A stretch of 64,000 nucleotides of DNA from Streptomyces sp. LaPpAH-108 (GCF_000373625.1 NZ_KB891988.1:656053-720052); one strand, 5' to 3'. Positions 50,865-60,317 are shown, counted from the stretch's first letter. Numbers and translations are program-made. The notes: generated from the sequence alone by a model not told the origin.

Positions 50865-53800
50865 ATGTCCTGGCTGTCCCGGTTCAGCCTGAAACAACGG
50901 GCCCTCGTCGGCCTGGTGTCCCTCGTCGCCCTGCTCTTCGGAGCCATCGCGATCCCCCAGATCAAACAGCAGCTCCTGCCCACCATCGACCTGCCCATGG
51001 TGTCGGTGATCGCGCCGTACCAGGGCGCCTCGCCCGACGTGGTCGAGAAGCAGGTCGTCGAGCCCATCGAGAACAACCTCCAGGGCGTCGACGGCATCAC
51101 CGGTGTCACCTCCACCGCCTCCGAGGGCAACGCCGTGATCATGGCGTCCTTCGACTACGGCAACGACACCAAGCGGCTCGTCACCGACGTGCAGCAGGCC
51201 GTGAACCGGGCCCGGGGCCAGCTCCCGGACACCGTCGACCCGCAGGTCATCTCCGGCTCCACCGACGACATGCCCACCGTCGTCCTGGCCGCGTCCTCCG
51301 GCCAGGACCAGCAGGCGCTCGCCGACAAGCTGGACCGCACGGTCGTGCCCGCGCTGAAGGACATCGACGGCGTCGGCCGCGTCCAGGTCACCGGCGTCCG
51401 TGACGTCCAGGTGACGGTCACGCCGGACGACGCCAAGCTCGCCAAGGCCGGTCTGACCCCCGCCGCGCTGGTCCCCGCGCTGCAGGCGGGCGGCGCGACC
51501 GTCCCGGCCGGTTCCTTCGACGAGCAGGGCGCCAACCGCACCGTCCAGGTCGGCGGCGGCTACACCTCGCTGACCCAGCTCAAGGACCTGAGGATCACCG
51601 GCGAGCCGGGCGCCAAGCCCGTACGCCTCGGTGACGTGGCCAAGGTCGAGGAGCGTCCGGCGCCCGCGGACTCCCTCACCCGCACCGACGGGCGGCCCAG
51701 CCTCGCCGTCAACGTCACCATGGACCACGACGGCAGCGCCGTCGCCATCTCCCAGGCCGTCAAGGACAAGCTGCCGAAGCTGCGCACCGACCTCGGTTCG
51801 GACGCCAAGCTCACCGTCGTCAGCGACCAGGGCCCGGCGGTCTCCAAGGCCATCGACGGCCTGACCACCGAGGGCGCCCTCGGTCTGCTCTTCGCGGTCC
51901 TGATCATCCTGGTCTTCCTGGCCTCGGTCCGCTCCACCCTGGTCACCGCGGTCTCCATCCCGCTGTCCGTGGTCCTCGCGCTGATCGTGCTGTGGACGCG
52001 CGGCCTGTCCCTGAACATGCTCACCCTGGGCGCGCTGACCATCGCCATCGGCCGGGTCGTCGACGACTCGATCGTGGTCCTGGAGAACATCAAGCGTCAC
52101 CTCGGCTACGGCGAGGAGCGCGGCCAGGCCATCATCGGCGCGGTGCGCGAGGTGGCCGGAGCGGTCACCTCCTCCACCCTCACCACGGTCGCCGTCTTCC
52201 TGCCGATCGGCCTGGTCGGCGGCATGGTGGGCGCCCTGTTCGGCTCCTTCAGCATCACCGTGACGGCGGCCCTGCTGGCCTCCCTGCTGGTGTCGCTGAC
52301 GGTCGTGCCGGTGCTGTCGTACTGGTTCCTGCGCGCCCCCAAGGGCACCCCCGAGGACGCCGAGGAGGCGCGCCGCCGGGCCGAGGCGAAGGAGTCGAAC
52401 AGCCGTCTCCAGCGGGCCTACGTCCCGGTCCTGCGGTTCGCGACCCGGCGCCGTCTCACCAGTGTGCTGATCGCGGTGGTCGTGCTGCTCGGCACCTTCG
52501 GGATGTCCGGGCTGCTGAAGACGAACTTCTTCGACCAGGGCGAGCAGCAGGTCCTCACGGTCAAGCAGACCCTGAAGCCCGGCACCAGCCTGGAGGCCAC
52601 CGACGCGCAGGCCAAGCGGGTGGAGAAGCTGCTCGGCTCGCTGAAGGGCGTCAAGGACTACCAGGTCACCATCGGCTCCTCCGGCTTCATGGCGGCCTTC
52701 GGCGGCGGCACCGACACCAACCAGGCGTCGTACCAGGTCATGCTGAAGGACGGGGCGTCCTTCAGCGACGTGCAGAAGCACCTGACGGACGGGCTCGCCA
52801 AGCTCGACGGCATCGGCACGACCACCGTGTCCGGCGGCGGCGGCTTCGGCAACCAGGACCTCAGCGTCGTCGTCAAGGCGGCCGACCCGGCCACCCTGAA
52901 GACCGCCGCCGAGAAGGTCCGCTCCACCGTGGCGGGCCTGGCCGACGTCACCGACGTGACCAGCGACCTCTCGCAGAGCGTGCCGCGCATCTCGGTCAAG
53001 GCCAACGACAAGGCCGCCGCGGCCGGGTTCGACCAGCAGAAGCTGGGCGGCGCCGTCGCGCAGGCCGTCCGCGGCACCCCCGCGGGCAAGGCGATCCTGG
53101 ACGACACCGAGCGCGACATCGTGGTGCGCTCGGCCAAGCCCGCGACCACGCTGGCCCAGCTGAAGAACCTGAACCTGGGCCGGGTCAAGCTCGGTGACGT
53201 CGCGACGGTCAAGCTGGTCGACGGCCCCGTGTCGATGACCCGTATCGACGGCCAGCGCGCCGCGACGATCAAGGGCCGCCCGACCGGGGACAACACCGGC
53301 GCGGTCAGCACCCAGCTCCAGTCCAAGCTGAAGACGCTGAAGCTCCCCGCGGGCGCCACGGCCGAGATCGGCGGTGTCTCCTCCGACCAGGACGACGCGT
53401 TCAAGAACCTGGGCCTGGCCATGCTGGCGGCCATCGCGATCGTGTTCATGCTGCTGGTGGCGACGTTCCGCTCGCTGGCCCAGCCGCTGATCCTGCTGGT
53501 CTCCATCCCGTTCGCGGCGACCGGCGCGCTCGGCCTCCTCATCGTCACCGGCACCCCGATGGGCGTCCCGGCGATGATCGGCATGCTGATGCTCATCGGC
53601 ATCGTGGTCACCAACGCGATCGTGCTGATCGACCTGATCAACCAGTACCGGTCCCAGGGCTACGGCGTCGTCGAGGCCGTGATCGAGGGCGGACGCCACC
53701 GGCTGCGCCCGATCCTCATGACGGCCCTGGCGACGATCTTCGCCCTGCTCCCGATGGCCCTCGGCGTCACCGGCCAGGGCGGCTTCATCGCCCAGCCGCT

Positions 53801-53981
53801 CGCCGTCGTCGTCATCGGCGGCCTGATCACCTCCACCCTCCTCACCCTCCTCCTCGTCCCGACGCTCTACGCGATGCTCGAACTCCGCAAGGAACGCCGC
53901 GCGGCAAAGAAGGCGGCAAAGAAGGCGACCCCGACAGAGCCGGAGACTTCGGCGGACGAGCCGGAGCCGGTGAAGGTGTAG
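50865..53981 (+). CDS. RND-family efflux transporter (AcrB/MMPL-like permease)
   Basis: A 1038-residue inner-membrane pump of the HAE/AcrB type. The N-terminal helix and porter domain motif LPTIDLPMVSVIAPYQGASPDVVEKQVVEPIENNLQGVDGI are followed by twelve membrane helices in two halves. Helix 4 carries the proton-relay acidic pair in TIAIGRVVDDSIVVLENIKRHL. The second half contains GIVVTNAIVLIDLINQYRSQG and RLRPILMTALATIFALLPMALG. No membrane-fusion protein gene is adjacent. The ATG at 50865 (MSWLSRFSLKQRALVG) matches the family start. The tail is Lys/Glu-rich. A hairpin terminator follows. Confidence 0.92.
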   Translation: MSWLSRFSLKQRALVGLVSLVALLFGAIAIPQIKQQLLPTIDLPMVSVIAPYQGASPDVVEKQVVEPIENNLQGVDGITGVTSTASEGNAVIMASFDYGNDTKRLVTDVQQAVNRARGQLPDTVDPQVISGSTDDMPTVVLAASSGQDQQALADKLDRTVVPALKDIDGVGRVQVTGVRDVQVTVTPDDAKLAKAGLTPAALVPALQAGGATVPAGSFDEQGANRTVQVGGGYTSLTQLKDLRITGEPGAKPVRLGDVAKVEERPAPADSLTRTDGRPSLAVNVTMDHDGSAVAISQAVKDKLPKLRTDLGSDAKLTVVSDQGPAVSKAIDGLTTEGALGLLFAVLIILVFLASVRSTLVTAVSIPLSVVLALIVLWTRGLSLNMLTLGALTIAIGRVVDDSIVVLENIKRHLGYGEERGQAIIGAVREVAGAVTSSTLTTVAVFLPIGLVGGMVGALFGSFSITVTAALLASLLVSLTVVPVLSYWFLRAPKGTPEDAEEARRRAEAKESNSRLQRAYVPVLRFATRRRLTSVLIAVVVLLGTFGMSGLLKTNFFDQGEQQVLTVKQTLKPGTSLEATDAQAKRVEKLLGSLKGVKDYQVTIGSSGFMAAFGGGTDTNQASYQVMLKDGASFSDVQKHLTDGLAKLDGIGTTTVSGGGGFGNQDLSVVVKAADPATLKTAAEKVRSTVAGLADVTDVTSDLSQSVPRISVKANDKAAAAGFDQQKLGGAVAQAVRGTPAGKAILDDTERDIVVRSAKPATTLAQLKNLNLGRVKLGDVATVKLVDGPVSMTRIDGQRAATIKGRPTGDNTGAVSTQLQSKLKTLKLPAGATAEIGGVSSDQDDAFKNLGLAMLAAIAIVFMLLVATFRSLAQPLILLVSIPFAATGALGLLIVTGTPMGVPAMIGMLMLIGIVVTNAIVLIDLINQYRSQGYGVVEAVIEGGRHRLRPILMTALATIFALLPMALGVTGQGGFIAQPLAVVVIGGLITSTLLTLLLVPTLYAMLELRKERRAAKKAAKKATPTEPETSADEPEPVKV

Positions 53982-54016
53982 CCGACTGGTCCGGATGTGA
54001 CGTCCGGACGCGGAAA

Positions 54017-54050
54017 AGGCCCGGCCCGCACGATCGTGCGGGCCGGGCCT
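54017..54050. terminator. perfect hairpin terminator after the RND gene
   Basis: AGGCCCGGCCCGCACGA and TCGTGCGGGCCGGGCCT are perfectly complementary, 35 bp after the transporter stop. The Uma2 gene converges from the other side. Confidence 0.9.
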
Positions 54051-54073
54051 CTCTGTCTGCCGCCGTCAGAGCC

Positions 54074-54652
54074 TCAGAGGAAGTCCGTCGTGTCCAGCTC
54101 GAAGCCGAAGGGGTCCGGGAGCGCGAGGGACGTGCCGAACGGGACGGTGCAGAGCTGGCGATAGTCATCGCTCCCCGGATCGCTGAACAGCGTGATCGAG
54201 GAGGCGTCCCGGTCCACCAGCAGGTACAGGGGGATCCCGGCACGCGCGTAACCGTGACGCTTGGCCTCGCGGTCCGTCCGGGGCTTGCTGGACGTCACTT
54301 CGAGCACCAAGACGACGCCGTCGCAGGGCATCCAGGACTCGGCGCCGCGGTAGAGCCGCAGCGCGGTGGGCGCGAAGGTGCCGTCCGGGATCACATGGTC
54401 CTTCGGGTCGCGCTCCGCGCTTTTCAGCAGCAGGCCCTTGTTTCCGGAGAACTGCATATCGGTCCGGGACCGCCTGATCACCTGGCTCACGATCAGTCCG
54501 ATGTAGTCCTCGTGGTCCCCGTCGGGCGGCGGTGTCACAACGATCTCCCCCTCGATCAGCTCGGCACGGAAGCCCTCGGGGGTGTCCAGGGACAGGAAGA
54601 TGTCCAGCAGTCCCTCAGCCGGCGTGGTCGGCTCATGCGCGACGGCAGTCAT
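54074..54652 (-). CDS. Uma2 family (DUF820) restriction-endonuclease-fold protein
   Basis: A 192-residue protein with the PD-(D/E)XK-like fold of the Uma2 family. The signature runs FRAELIEGEIVVTPPPDGDHEDYIG and then DHVIPDGTFAPTALRLYRG, with the acidic pair and Lys in VLVLEVTSSKPRTDREAK and a closing PLYLLVDRD. Such proteins are multiplied in streptomycete and cyanobacterial genomes; nuclease activity is inferred, not shown. The ATG at 54652 follows GAAGGAGGGG. Confidence 0.88.
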   Translation of the reverse strand: MTAVAHEPTTPAEGLLDIFLSLDTPEGFRAELIEGEIVVTPPPDGDHEDYIGLIVSQVIRRSRTDMQFSGNKGLLLKSAERDPKDHVIPDGTFAPTALRLYRGAESWMPCDGVVLVLEVTSSKPRTDREAKRHGYARAGIPLYLLVDRDASSITLFSDPGSDDYRQLCTVPFGTSLALPDPFGFELDTTDFL

Positions 54653-54745
54653 GTCACGCCCCTCCTTCGGTCGTTCGCCAGACTGGGACACCGGAAGATC
54701 ACCTGTCCATGAGATCGGGAACCGTTCCCCCGATCGTGGCACGAA

Positions 54746-54777
54746 AGGGGCGCTTCCCGACACCGGGAAGCGCCCCT
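54746..54777 (-). terminator. terminator downstream of nadA
   Basis: AGGGGCGCTTCCCG and CGGGAAGCGCCCCT pair perfectly. On the minus strand the hairpin runs into CCCCTTTCG. It lies 24 bp past the nadA stop. Confidence 0.85.
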
Positions 54778-54800
54778 GACCCACGTACAGATGAAGGTTC

Positions 54801-55985
54801 TTACGGCAGCGCCAGCATCCGCTCAAGCGCCAGCTTCGCGAACGCCTCCGTTTCGCGGTCCACCTCGATGCGGTTGACCAGGGTGCCCTCGGCCAGGGAC
54901 TCCAGGGTCCAGACCAGGTGGGGGAGGTCGATGCGGTTCATGGTGGAGCAGAAGCAGACCGTGCGGTCGAGGAAGACGATCTCCTTGTCCTCGGCCGCGA
55001 AACGATTCGCCAGGCGGCGGACGAGGTTCAGCTCGGTGCCGATCGCCCACTTGGAACCGGCCGGAGCCGCCTCCAGGGTCTTGATGATGTGCTCCGTCGA
55101 GCCGACGTGGTCGGCCGCGGCCACGACCTCGTACCGGCACTCGGGGTGGACCAGCACATTGATCCCGGGCACCCGCGCGCGGACGTCCTCGACCGACTCC
55201 AGGGTGAAGCGGCCGTGCACGGAGCAGTGGCCGCGCCACAGGATCATCTTGGCGTCGCGCAGCTGCTGGGCGGTCAGGCCGCCGTTCGGCTTGTGCGGGT
55301 TGTAGACGACGCAGTCCTCCAGGGACATGCCCATCTCCCGCACGGCGGTGTTGCGCCCGAGGTGCTGGTCGGGCAGGAACAGCACCTTCTCGCCCTGCTC
55401 GAAGGCCCAGTCCAGGGCCCGCTTCGCGTTGGACGACGTGCAGATCGTGCCGCCGTGCTTGCCGGTGAACGCCTTGATGTCGGCCGAAGAGTTCATGTAC
55501 GACACCGGCACGACCTGCTCGGCCACGCCCGCCTCGGTCAGCACGTCCCAGCACTCGGCGACCTGCTCGGCCGTCGCCATGTCGGCCATGGAGCAGCCCG
55601 CGGCGAGGTCGGGCAGGACGACCTTCTGGTCGTCGGAGGTGAGGATGTCGGCCGACTCGGCCATGAAGTGCACACCGCAGAAGACGATGTACTCGGCCTC
55701 CGGACGCGCGGCGGCGTCCCGGGCCAGCTTGAAGGAGTCGCCCGTGACGTCCGCGAACTGGATGACCTCGTCACGCTGGTAGTGGTGGCCGAGGACGAAG
55801 ACCTTGCTTCCGAGCTTCGCCTTCGCGGCGCGGGCGCGCTCGACGAGGTCCGGGTCGGAGGGCGCGGGCAGATCGCCGGGGCATTCGACGCCCCGCTCGC
55901 TCTTCGGGTCGGCGCCGCGGCCGAGCAGCAGCAGGGCGAGCGGGGACGGCTGGACATCGAGCTGCGGGGTCTGGGCGGTGGTCAC
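54801..55985 (-). CDS. nadA: quinolinate synthase
   Basis: A 394-residue [4Fe-4S] enzyme that condenses iminoaspartate with dihydroxyacetone phosphate in NAD synthesis. Cluster Cys residues are visible in YIVFCGVHFMAESADIL, GGTICTSSNAKRAL and DRTVCFCSTMNRIDL. KVFVLGHHYQRDEVIQFADVTGDSF is the substrate-binding His region. The start is GTG (VTTAQTPQLD) with AAAGGG upstream. It is divergent from erpA, which delivers iron-sulfur clusters. A palindrome lies in the gap. nadB and nadC are not nearby. Confidence 0.95.
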   Translation of the reverse strand: MTTAQTPQLDVQPSPLALLLLGRGADPKSERGVECPGDLPAPSDPDLVERARAAKAKLGSKVFVLGHHYQRDEVIQFADVTGDSFKLARDAAARPEAEYIVFCGVHFMAESADILTSDDQKVVLPDLAAGCSMADMATAEQVAECWDVLTEAGVAEQVVPVSYMNSSADIKAFTGKHGGTICTSSNAKRALDWAFEQGEKVLFLPDQHLGRNTAVREMGMSLEDCVVYNPHKPNGGLTAQQLRDAKMILWRGHCSVHGRFTLESVEDVRARVPGINVLVHPECRYEVVAAADHVGSTEHIIKTLEAAPAGSKWAIGTELNLVRRLANRFAAEDKEIVFLDRTVCFCSTMNRIDLPHLVWTLESLAEGTLVNRIEVDRETEAFAKLALERMLALP

Positions 55986-56019
55986 GACACCTACCCTTTC
56001 TAGTTTTCGTCTAACTGAC

Positions 56020-56034
56020 GTTATCTATGATAAC
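56020..56034. promoter_or_regulatory. AT-rich palindrome GTTATCTATGATAAC
   Basis: Perfect 6-bp arms with a 3-base centre lie 34 bp upstream of the nadA start, in the nadA-erpA divergent region. Its low GC content stands out. It is a good candidate operator for a NAD- or iron-responsive regulator of nadA and possibly erpA. Confidence 0.6.
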
Positions 56035-56249
56035 CGCTTCACGTCACTTTGACGATGGCGATAGCGTCCATGTGACGTGAATCCCGGTCCCGTTCGCAGC
56101 CGGGCCGCTGTCCCCCCTCCCCGCCGTGTGCGAGCATGAAGAGAGAAGCGAAAACGCGGCAACGCGCCCGCCCGGCCCGGAATGAATCGGCCGACGCGCC
56201 GGTTGCACTGCTCGAAAAGCAGTCTCCGTACGACTTGGGAGAGATGTAG

Positions 56250-56606
56250 ATGTCCGTATCGGACGAGACCAGCACCGTCACCGACGGCATCATCCTGACC
56301 GACGCCGCCGCGTCGAAGGTCAAGGCCCTGCTCGACCAGGAAGGCCGCGACGACCTCGCGCTGCGCGTCGCCGTCCAGCCCGGCGGCTGCTCCGGCCTGC
56401 GCTACCAGCTCTTCTTCGACGAGCGCTCGCTCGACGGCGACGTCGTGAAGGACTTCGGCGGCGTCAAGGTCGTCACCGACCGCATGAGCGCGCCCTACCT
56501 GATCGGCGCCACCGTCGACTTCGTGGACACGATCGAGAAGCAGGGCTTCACGATCGACAACCCGAACGCGACCGGCTCCTGCGCCTGCGGCGACTCCTTC
56601 AGCTGA
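56250..56606 (+). CDS. erpA: iron-sulfur cluster insertion protein
   Basis: A 118-residue A-type scaffold protein. The three conserved Cys residues are in VQPGGCSGLRYQ (Cys47) and GSCACGDSF (Cys111 and Cys113), which bind and pass on Fe-S clusters. The ATG at 56250 follows GGGAGAG. It is divergent from nadA, whose cluster it may supply, and a related gene (Rv2204c) sits in the same conserved block in mycobacteria. Confidence 0.93.
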   Translation: MSVSDETSTVTDGIILTDAAASKVKALLDQEGRDDLALRVAVQPGGCSGLRYQLFFDERSLDGDVVKDFGGVKVVTDRMSAPYLIGATVDFVDTIEKQGFTIDNPNATGSCACGDSFS

Positions 56607-56627
56607 CCGGGCCCGGCCCGACACGAC

Positions 56628-56662
56628 GAGGCGGCGGCCCCCGACCGGGGGTCCGCCGCCTC
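56628..56662. terminator. hairpin terminator after erpA
   Basis: GAGGCGGCGGCCCCC and GGGGGTCCGCCGCCTC pair with one mismatch, between convergent genes. Confidence 0.8.
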
Positions 56663-56710
56663 GCGCGTTCGCGCGCCGCGGTCGCCTCGCGGATTCCCGC
56701 CTCGCGGTGA

Positions 56711-58846
56711 CTACTTCGCGGGGCCGCCCAGCGACTCCGCCTCCGGCACGCGCCCGCCGTCCTCCGCGACGACCGTCCGCCCGGCGAGCGGCGCGTCCAG
56801 CCGTACGGTCTCGGCGAACTCCTTCGCCATCAGCACGCACACCTTGCCCGGCCGGGGATGCTCGGTGACCGACACCGTCACGCGCCCCGCGCTCTCCCGT
56901 ACGGCCGCGCGGTGCTCGGCGCAGACACCGCCCAGGAACCGGACGGTCAGCTCACGGCCGTGCGCGCTGTAGGCCCCCACCTTCACGGACCGCGCGCCCG
57001 ACACCGAGGACGAGGACAGGGACGGCCGCGGTGAGGGCGCGGCCAGATACTTCGGGTCCACCGCCGGGTACGTCACGGTGAACGTGCCGCGCGCCGCCGC
57101 ACCCCGCACCTGGTACAGCCACGACGGCACCAGCGCCTCCCGGCCGTCCACCGCGTGCGCGGCGAGCCCGAACACCGCCTTCTCCACGGTCAGCCGGTCA
57201 CCCTTCGGCGCCCCCGGGGACGCGTCCGCGCCGCACGGCTGCTCCAGCCGGTCCTTCAGCGGCTCCGGCGTCGCGCAGCCCCCGATGCCCATCCGATGCC
57301 CCTCCGGCTGCGCCGAGTTGAGCAGCGCGAGGGTCTTGTCCGCGCTCAGTACGGGATATTCGGCGCCCTTGTCGGGTACGGCCAGCATTCCGTGCCCGCC
57401 GACGATCTCGCCCCGCTCGTCCACGGTCAGCCCGGTCGTCCAGCCGTAGGTCGGCAGCCCGCCCACGACCGGCTCGGCGTTCACCACCCGCCGGGCGCCC
57501 ATGACCTGGCTCGCGTCGGTCTTCGCATCGTCCTGCCCGAGCGCCTTCAGCACCGGCGCGACCACCTGCCGCGCCTTCGCCACGCTCACCGCGTCGGCGG
57601 CCGGGGCGACGGGGTCCTGTGCGCACACGTCCGCCTTGGGGCAGTTGTCGGTCCCGGGCGTGTACCGGCTGAACGACCATCCGCCCGTCGCACCCCCCGC
57701 CACCCGCAGCACCGGCTCACCCGCGTGCCCGCCGACCCGCCATCCGTCCCCGTCCGCCACCGGCGCCCCGTCGACCTCCAGCGCCCGCGCCAGCCGCACC
57801 ACGGCGTCCTTCCCGACGGCACCCTCCGGGACGTGCACGGCCGCCGACCCGGGCCCCTCGGGCAGCTTTCCCTCGGCCACGTACCGCACCCCGTACGGAT
57901 TCGCTTCCCCGGGCGCGATCCCCGCCGGGCTCTCCGTGGCCCCCGCACTCCACCCGTCCAGCACGAGCGGCGGGGGAGTGCCCCCGGCCCCGGCCGACCC
58001 GGGCTCACTGTCACCCCCCAGCCCGGACGCGAGCCAGGCCCCTCCGCCGCCCAGCGCCAGTACGGCGGCGGCCACGGACGCGACGACGAGGGCGGTACGG
58101 GGGCGGCGTTCATCCGAGTGGGGCGCGGCCGGGTGGGTGGATTCTCCGGGGTGCGGGATCTCGGCGCCCCGGGCGGATTCCGGCTCCGGTACCTGAGCGG
58201 GCCGCGCGGCCACGCCCTTGAGCGCCGCCTCCGGCTCCGCAGCCGCGCCCGCTGCCTCGGGCTTCGCGTCTGCCTCTACGTCGGCGCCCGCGCCCGCCGA
58301 TCCCGGCTCCGCTGCAGCGCCAGCGCCCGCGTCCGTCGCCTCCGGCTCCGCAGCAGCGCCTGTTCCCGCTGTGTCCTGGTTCGCGGCTGCCTTCGACTCC
58401 GCGCTCGCAGCCACGCCCGGCTCCGCGTCCGCGCCCGCCGCGCCGGTGGCTGCGGCCTCCGGGTCCGCGTCCGCGTCTGTCGCGTCGGCCTTCGCCGTGT
58501 CTGCCGACTCAGCCGTCGCCCTCGCGTCCGCTGCCCTCGGTGGCGCCGACGCGACCGCGCCCTTCGCCTCCGCAGGCCCGCCCGCCGCGTCCGCGGTTCC
58601 CGGCTTCGCCTCCGCACGGGTGGCTGCTGCCTCCGGCCTCGCTGCCGCGCCAGCGTCCGTCGGCCCCGCGCTCACGCCCGCGTCCGTCGTATCCGACAGC
58701 GTCGTACCCGACCCTGCGGCGCCCGCCGACTCCGCCGCTGTGCCCGCGCCTGCGCCCGCCGCACGCCGATCCACCTCCGCCCGCTCCGGGGCCGGGACGG
58801 GGGTGTCCTCGGGGGTCTCGGGGTGTTCGGGTCGCTCGGGGTTCAC
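56711..58846 (-). CDS. large Ala-rich membrane-anchored protein of unknown function
   Basis: A 711-residue protein. Residues about 1-245 are low-complexity and dominated by Ala, Glu, Gly, Asp, Pro and Thr (for example GAGADVEADAKPEAAGAAAEPEA). A single membrane helix follows at about 252-272 (TALVVASVAAAVLALGGGGAWLASG), so the C-terminal about 430 residues lie outside. That part has four Cys in probable disulfides (DNCPKADVCAQ; GGCATPE...PCGAD) and a final compact domain (VKVGAYSAHGRELTVRFLGGVCAEHRA). The outer domain looks like a streptomycete-specific binding domain; no enzyme motif is seen. The N-terminal part must be cytosolic. Confidence 0.7.
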   Translation of the reverse strand: MNPERPEHPETPEDTPVPAPERAEVDRRAAGAGAGTAAESAGAAGSGTTLSDTTDAGVSAGPTDAGAAARPEAAATRAEAKPGTADAAGGPAEAKGAVASAPPRAADARATAESADTAKADATDADADPEAAATGAAGADAEPGVAASAESKAAANQDTAGTGAAAEPEATDAGAGAAAEPGSAGAGADVEADAKPEAAGAAAEPEAALKGVAARPAQVPEPESARGAEIPHPGESTHPAAPHSDERRPRTALVVASVAAAVLALGGGGAWLASGLGGDSEPGSAGAGGTPPPLVLDGWSAGATESPAGIAPGEANPYGVRYVAEGKLPEGPGSAAVHVPEGAVGKDAVVRLARALEVDGAPVADGDGWRVGGHAGEPVLRVAGGATGGWSFSRYTPGTDNCPKADVCAQDPVAPAADAVSVAKARQVVAPVLKALGQDDAKTDASQVMGARRVVNAEPVVGGLPTYGWTTGLTVDERGEIVGGHGMLAVPDKGAEYPVLSADKTLALLNSAQPEGHRMGIGGCATPEPLKDRLEQPCGADASPGAPKGDRLTVEKAVFGLAAHAVDGREALVPSWLYQVRGAAARGTFTVTYPAVDPKYLAAPSPRPSLSSSSVSGARSVKVGAYSAHGRELTVRFLGGVCAEHRAAVRESAGRVTVSVTEHPRPGKVCVLMAKEFAETVRLDAPLAGRTVVAEDGGRVPEAESLGGPAK

Positions 58847-58937
58847 CGCATCGCTCCTCGCCGGTCCGTGTCCCGTGTCGCGGGACGGCGGTGGGACGGG
58901 GGAGGGGGGCGCGCGGTTCCCTTTCGTGCGCCCCGGC

Positions 58938-59147
58938 TCAGTCGCCGTAGTCCGGCATGGCGTCCACGAGGCGGGCCGAGCGGGGCGGGACGCGTACGCC
59001 GTGGATCGAGGACGGCGGGACCGGACGGGCGGAGAGGTCCGCCGACGGCGGCCAGTGCGGGGCCATCCGGGCGCAGTCGCCGCGCAGGGCGGCGAGACCG
59101 CCGTCGAGGTCGGCCGGGGTGGGGGAGTCGCCCCTGAGGTTCGTCAT
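58938..59147 (-). CDS. small hypothetical protein, 69 aa
   Basis: The product begins MTNLRGDSPTPADLDGGLAAL and has a Pro/Arg-rich remainder ending MPDYGD. The region DLDGGLAALRGDCARMAPHWP may form a helix. Only the reading frame and its place between the Ala-rich gene and adenosine kinase support it. A divergent promoter lies between it and adoK. Confidence 0.5.
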   Translation of the reverse strand: MTNLRGDSPTPADLDGGLAALRGDCARMAPHWPPSADLSARPVPPSSIHGVRVPPRSARLVDAMPDYGD

Positions 59148-59277
59148 GCCCGCACCGTAGGCACGCGGGCGGCGGTGAAGAAAGATCTACTATCGGGTAG
59201 TTTTCACTGCTTCAGCGGCTGCCCGGAACCGGGTAGCGTGAACTGTCACCTCCCCTTCCGCCAGGAGAACGCCCGTC

Positions 59278-60252
59278 GTGCGCATCGCAGTCACCGGCTC
59301 CATCGCCACCGACCACCTCATGACCTTCCCCGGCCGCTTCGCCGACCAGTTCGTCGCGGACCAGCTGCACACGGTCTCGCTCTCCTTCCTGGTCGACAAC
59401 CTGGACGTCCGCCGGGGCGGCGTCGGCGCGAACATCGCCTTCGGCATGGGCCAGCTCGGCACCCGCCCGATCCTGGTCGGCGCCGCGGGCTTCGACTTCG
59501 ACGAGTACCGCGCCTGGCTGGAGCGCCACGGCGTGGACACCGAGTCCGTCCGCATCTCCGAGACCCTGCACACCGCCCGCTTCGTGTGCACCACGGACGC
59601 CGACCACAACCAGATCGGCTCCTTCTACACCGGCGCCATGAGCGAGGCCCGCCTCATCGAGCTGAAGACGGTCGCGGACCGCGTCGGCGGCCTGGACCTC
59701 GTCCTGATCGGCGCCGACGACCCCGAGGCGATGCTCCGCCACACCGAGGAGTGCCGCTCCCGCGCCATCCCCTTCGCCGCCGACTTCTCCCAGCAGATCG
59801 CCCGCATGGAGGGCGAGGAGATCCGGATACTGCTGGACGGCGCCACGTACCTGTTCTCCAACGAGTACGAGAAGGGCCTGATCGAGGCCAAGACCGGCTG
59901 GACCGACGAGCAGATCCTCGCCAAGGTCGGCCACCGCGTCACCACCCTCGGCTCGCGCGGCGTCCGCATCGAGCGGGTCGGCGAGGACCCGATCGAGGTC
60001 GGCTGCCCCGACGAGGAGCGCAAGTCCGACCCCACCGGCGTGGGCGACGCCTTCCGCGCCGGCTTCCTCTCCGGCCTCGCCTGGGGCGTCTCCCTGGAGC
60101 GTGCGGCGCAGGTCGGCTGCATGCTGGCGACGCTGGTCATCGAGACGGTCGGCACGCAGGAGTACCAGTTGCGCCGTGCGCACTTCATGGACCGGTTCAC
60201 CAAGGCGTACGGGGACGAGGCGGCGGCCGAGGTTCGCGAGCACCTGGGCTGA
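59278..60252 (+). CDS. adoK: adenosine kinase (PfkB family)
   Basis: A 324-residue sugar-kinase-fold enzyme closely resembling mycobacterial AdoK (Rv2202c): both begin with IAVTGSIATDHLMTFPGRF (GTG start here), carry RRGGVGANIAFGMGQLG and HNQIGSFYTGAMSEAR, and end the catalytic domain with DPTGVGDAFRAGFLSG, where the Asp is the catalytic base. It phosphorylates adenosine to AMP for purine salvage. It has the usual PfkB length and is followed by a GCGTGT microsatellite. The assignment is from recalled family sequence, not a search. Confidence 0.9.
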   Translation: MRIAVTGSIATDHLMTFPGRFADQFVADQLHTVSLSFLVDNLDVRRGGVGANIAFGMGQLGTRPILVGAAGFDFDEYRAWLERHGVDTESVRISETLHTARFVCTTDADHNQIGSFYTGAMSEARLIELKTVADRVGGLDLVLIGADDPEAMLRHTEECRSRAIPFAADFSQQIARMEGEEIRILLDGATYLFSNEYEKGLIEAKTGWTDEQILAKVGHRVTTLGSRGVRIERVGEDPIEVGCPDEERKSDPTGVGDAFRAGFLSGLAWGVSLERAAQVGCMLATLVIETVGTQEYQLRRAHFMDRFTKAYGDEAAAEVREHLG

Positions 60253-60256
60253 GTTT

Positions 60257-60276
60257 GCGTGTGCGTGTGCGTGTGC
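60257..60276. repeat. (GCGTGT)3 microsatellite
   Basis: Three GCGTGT units plus GC begin 5 bp after the adoK stop. It is short but may vary between strains. Confidence 0.7.
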
Positions 60277-60317
60277 CTCGACGGGTCCGTGGTTGGCTGC
60301 GGGTCCGTCGGGGCTGG

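Noticed and set aside
50622..53699. A 1025-codon open frame on the minus strand
   Set aside because: It is the antisense of the RND transporter gene. The protein is His/Arg/Gly/Asp low-complexity without recognisable domains, as expected from high-GC codon bias.
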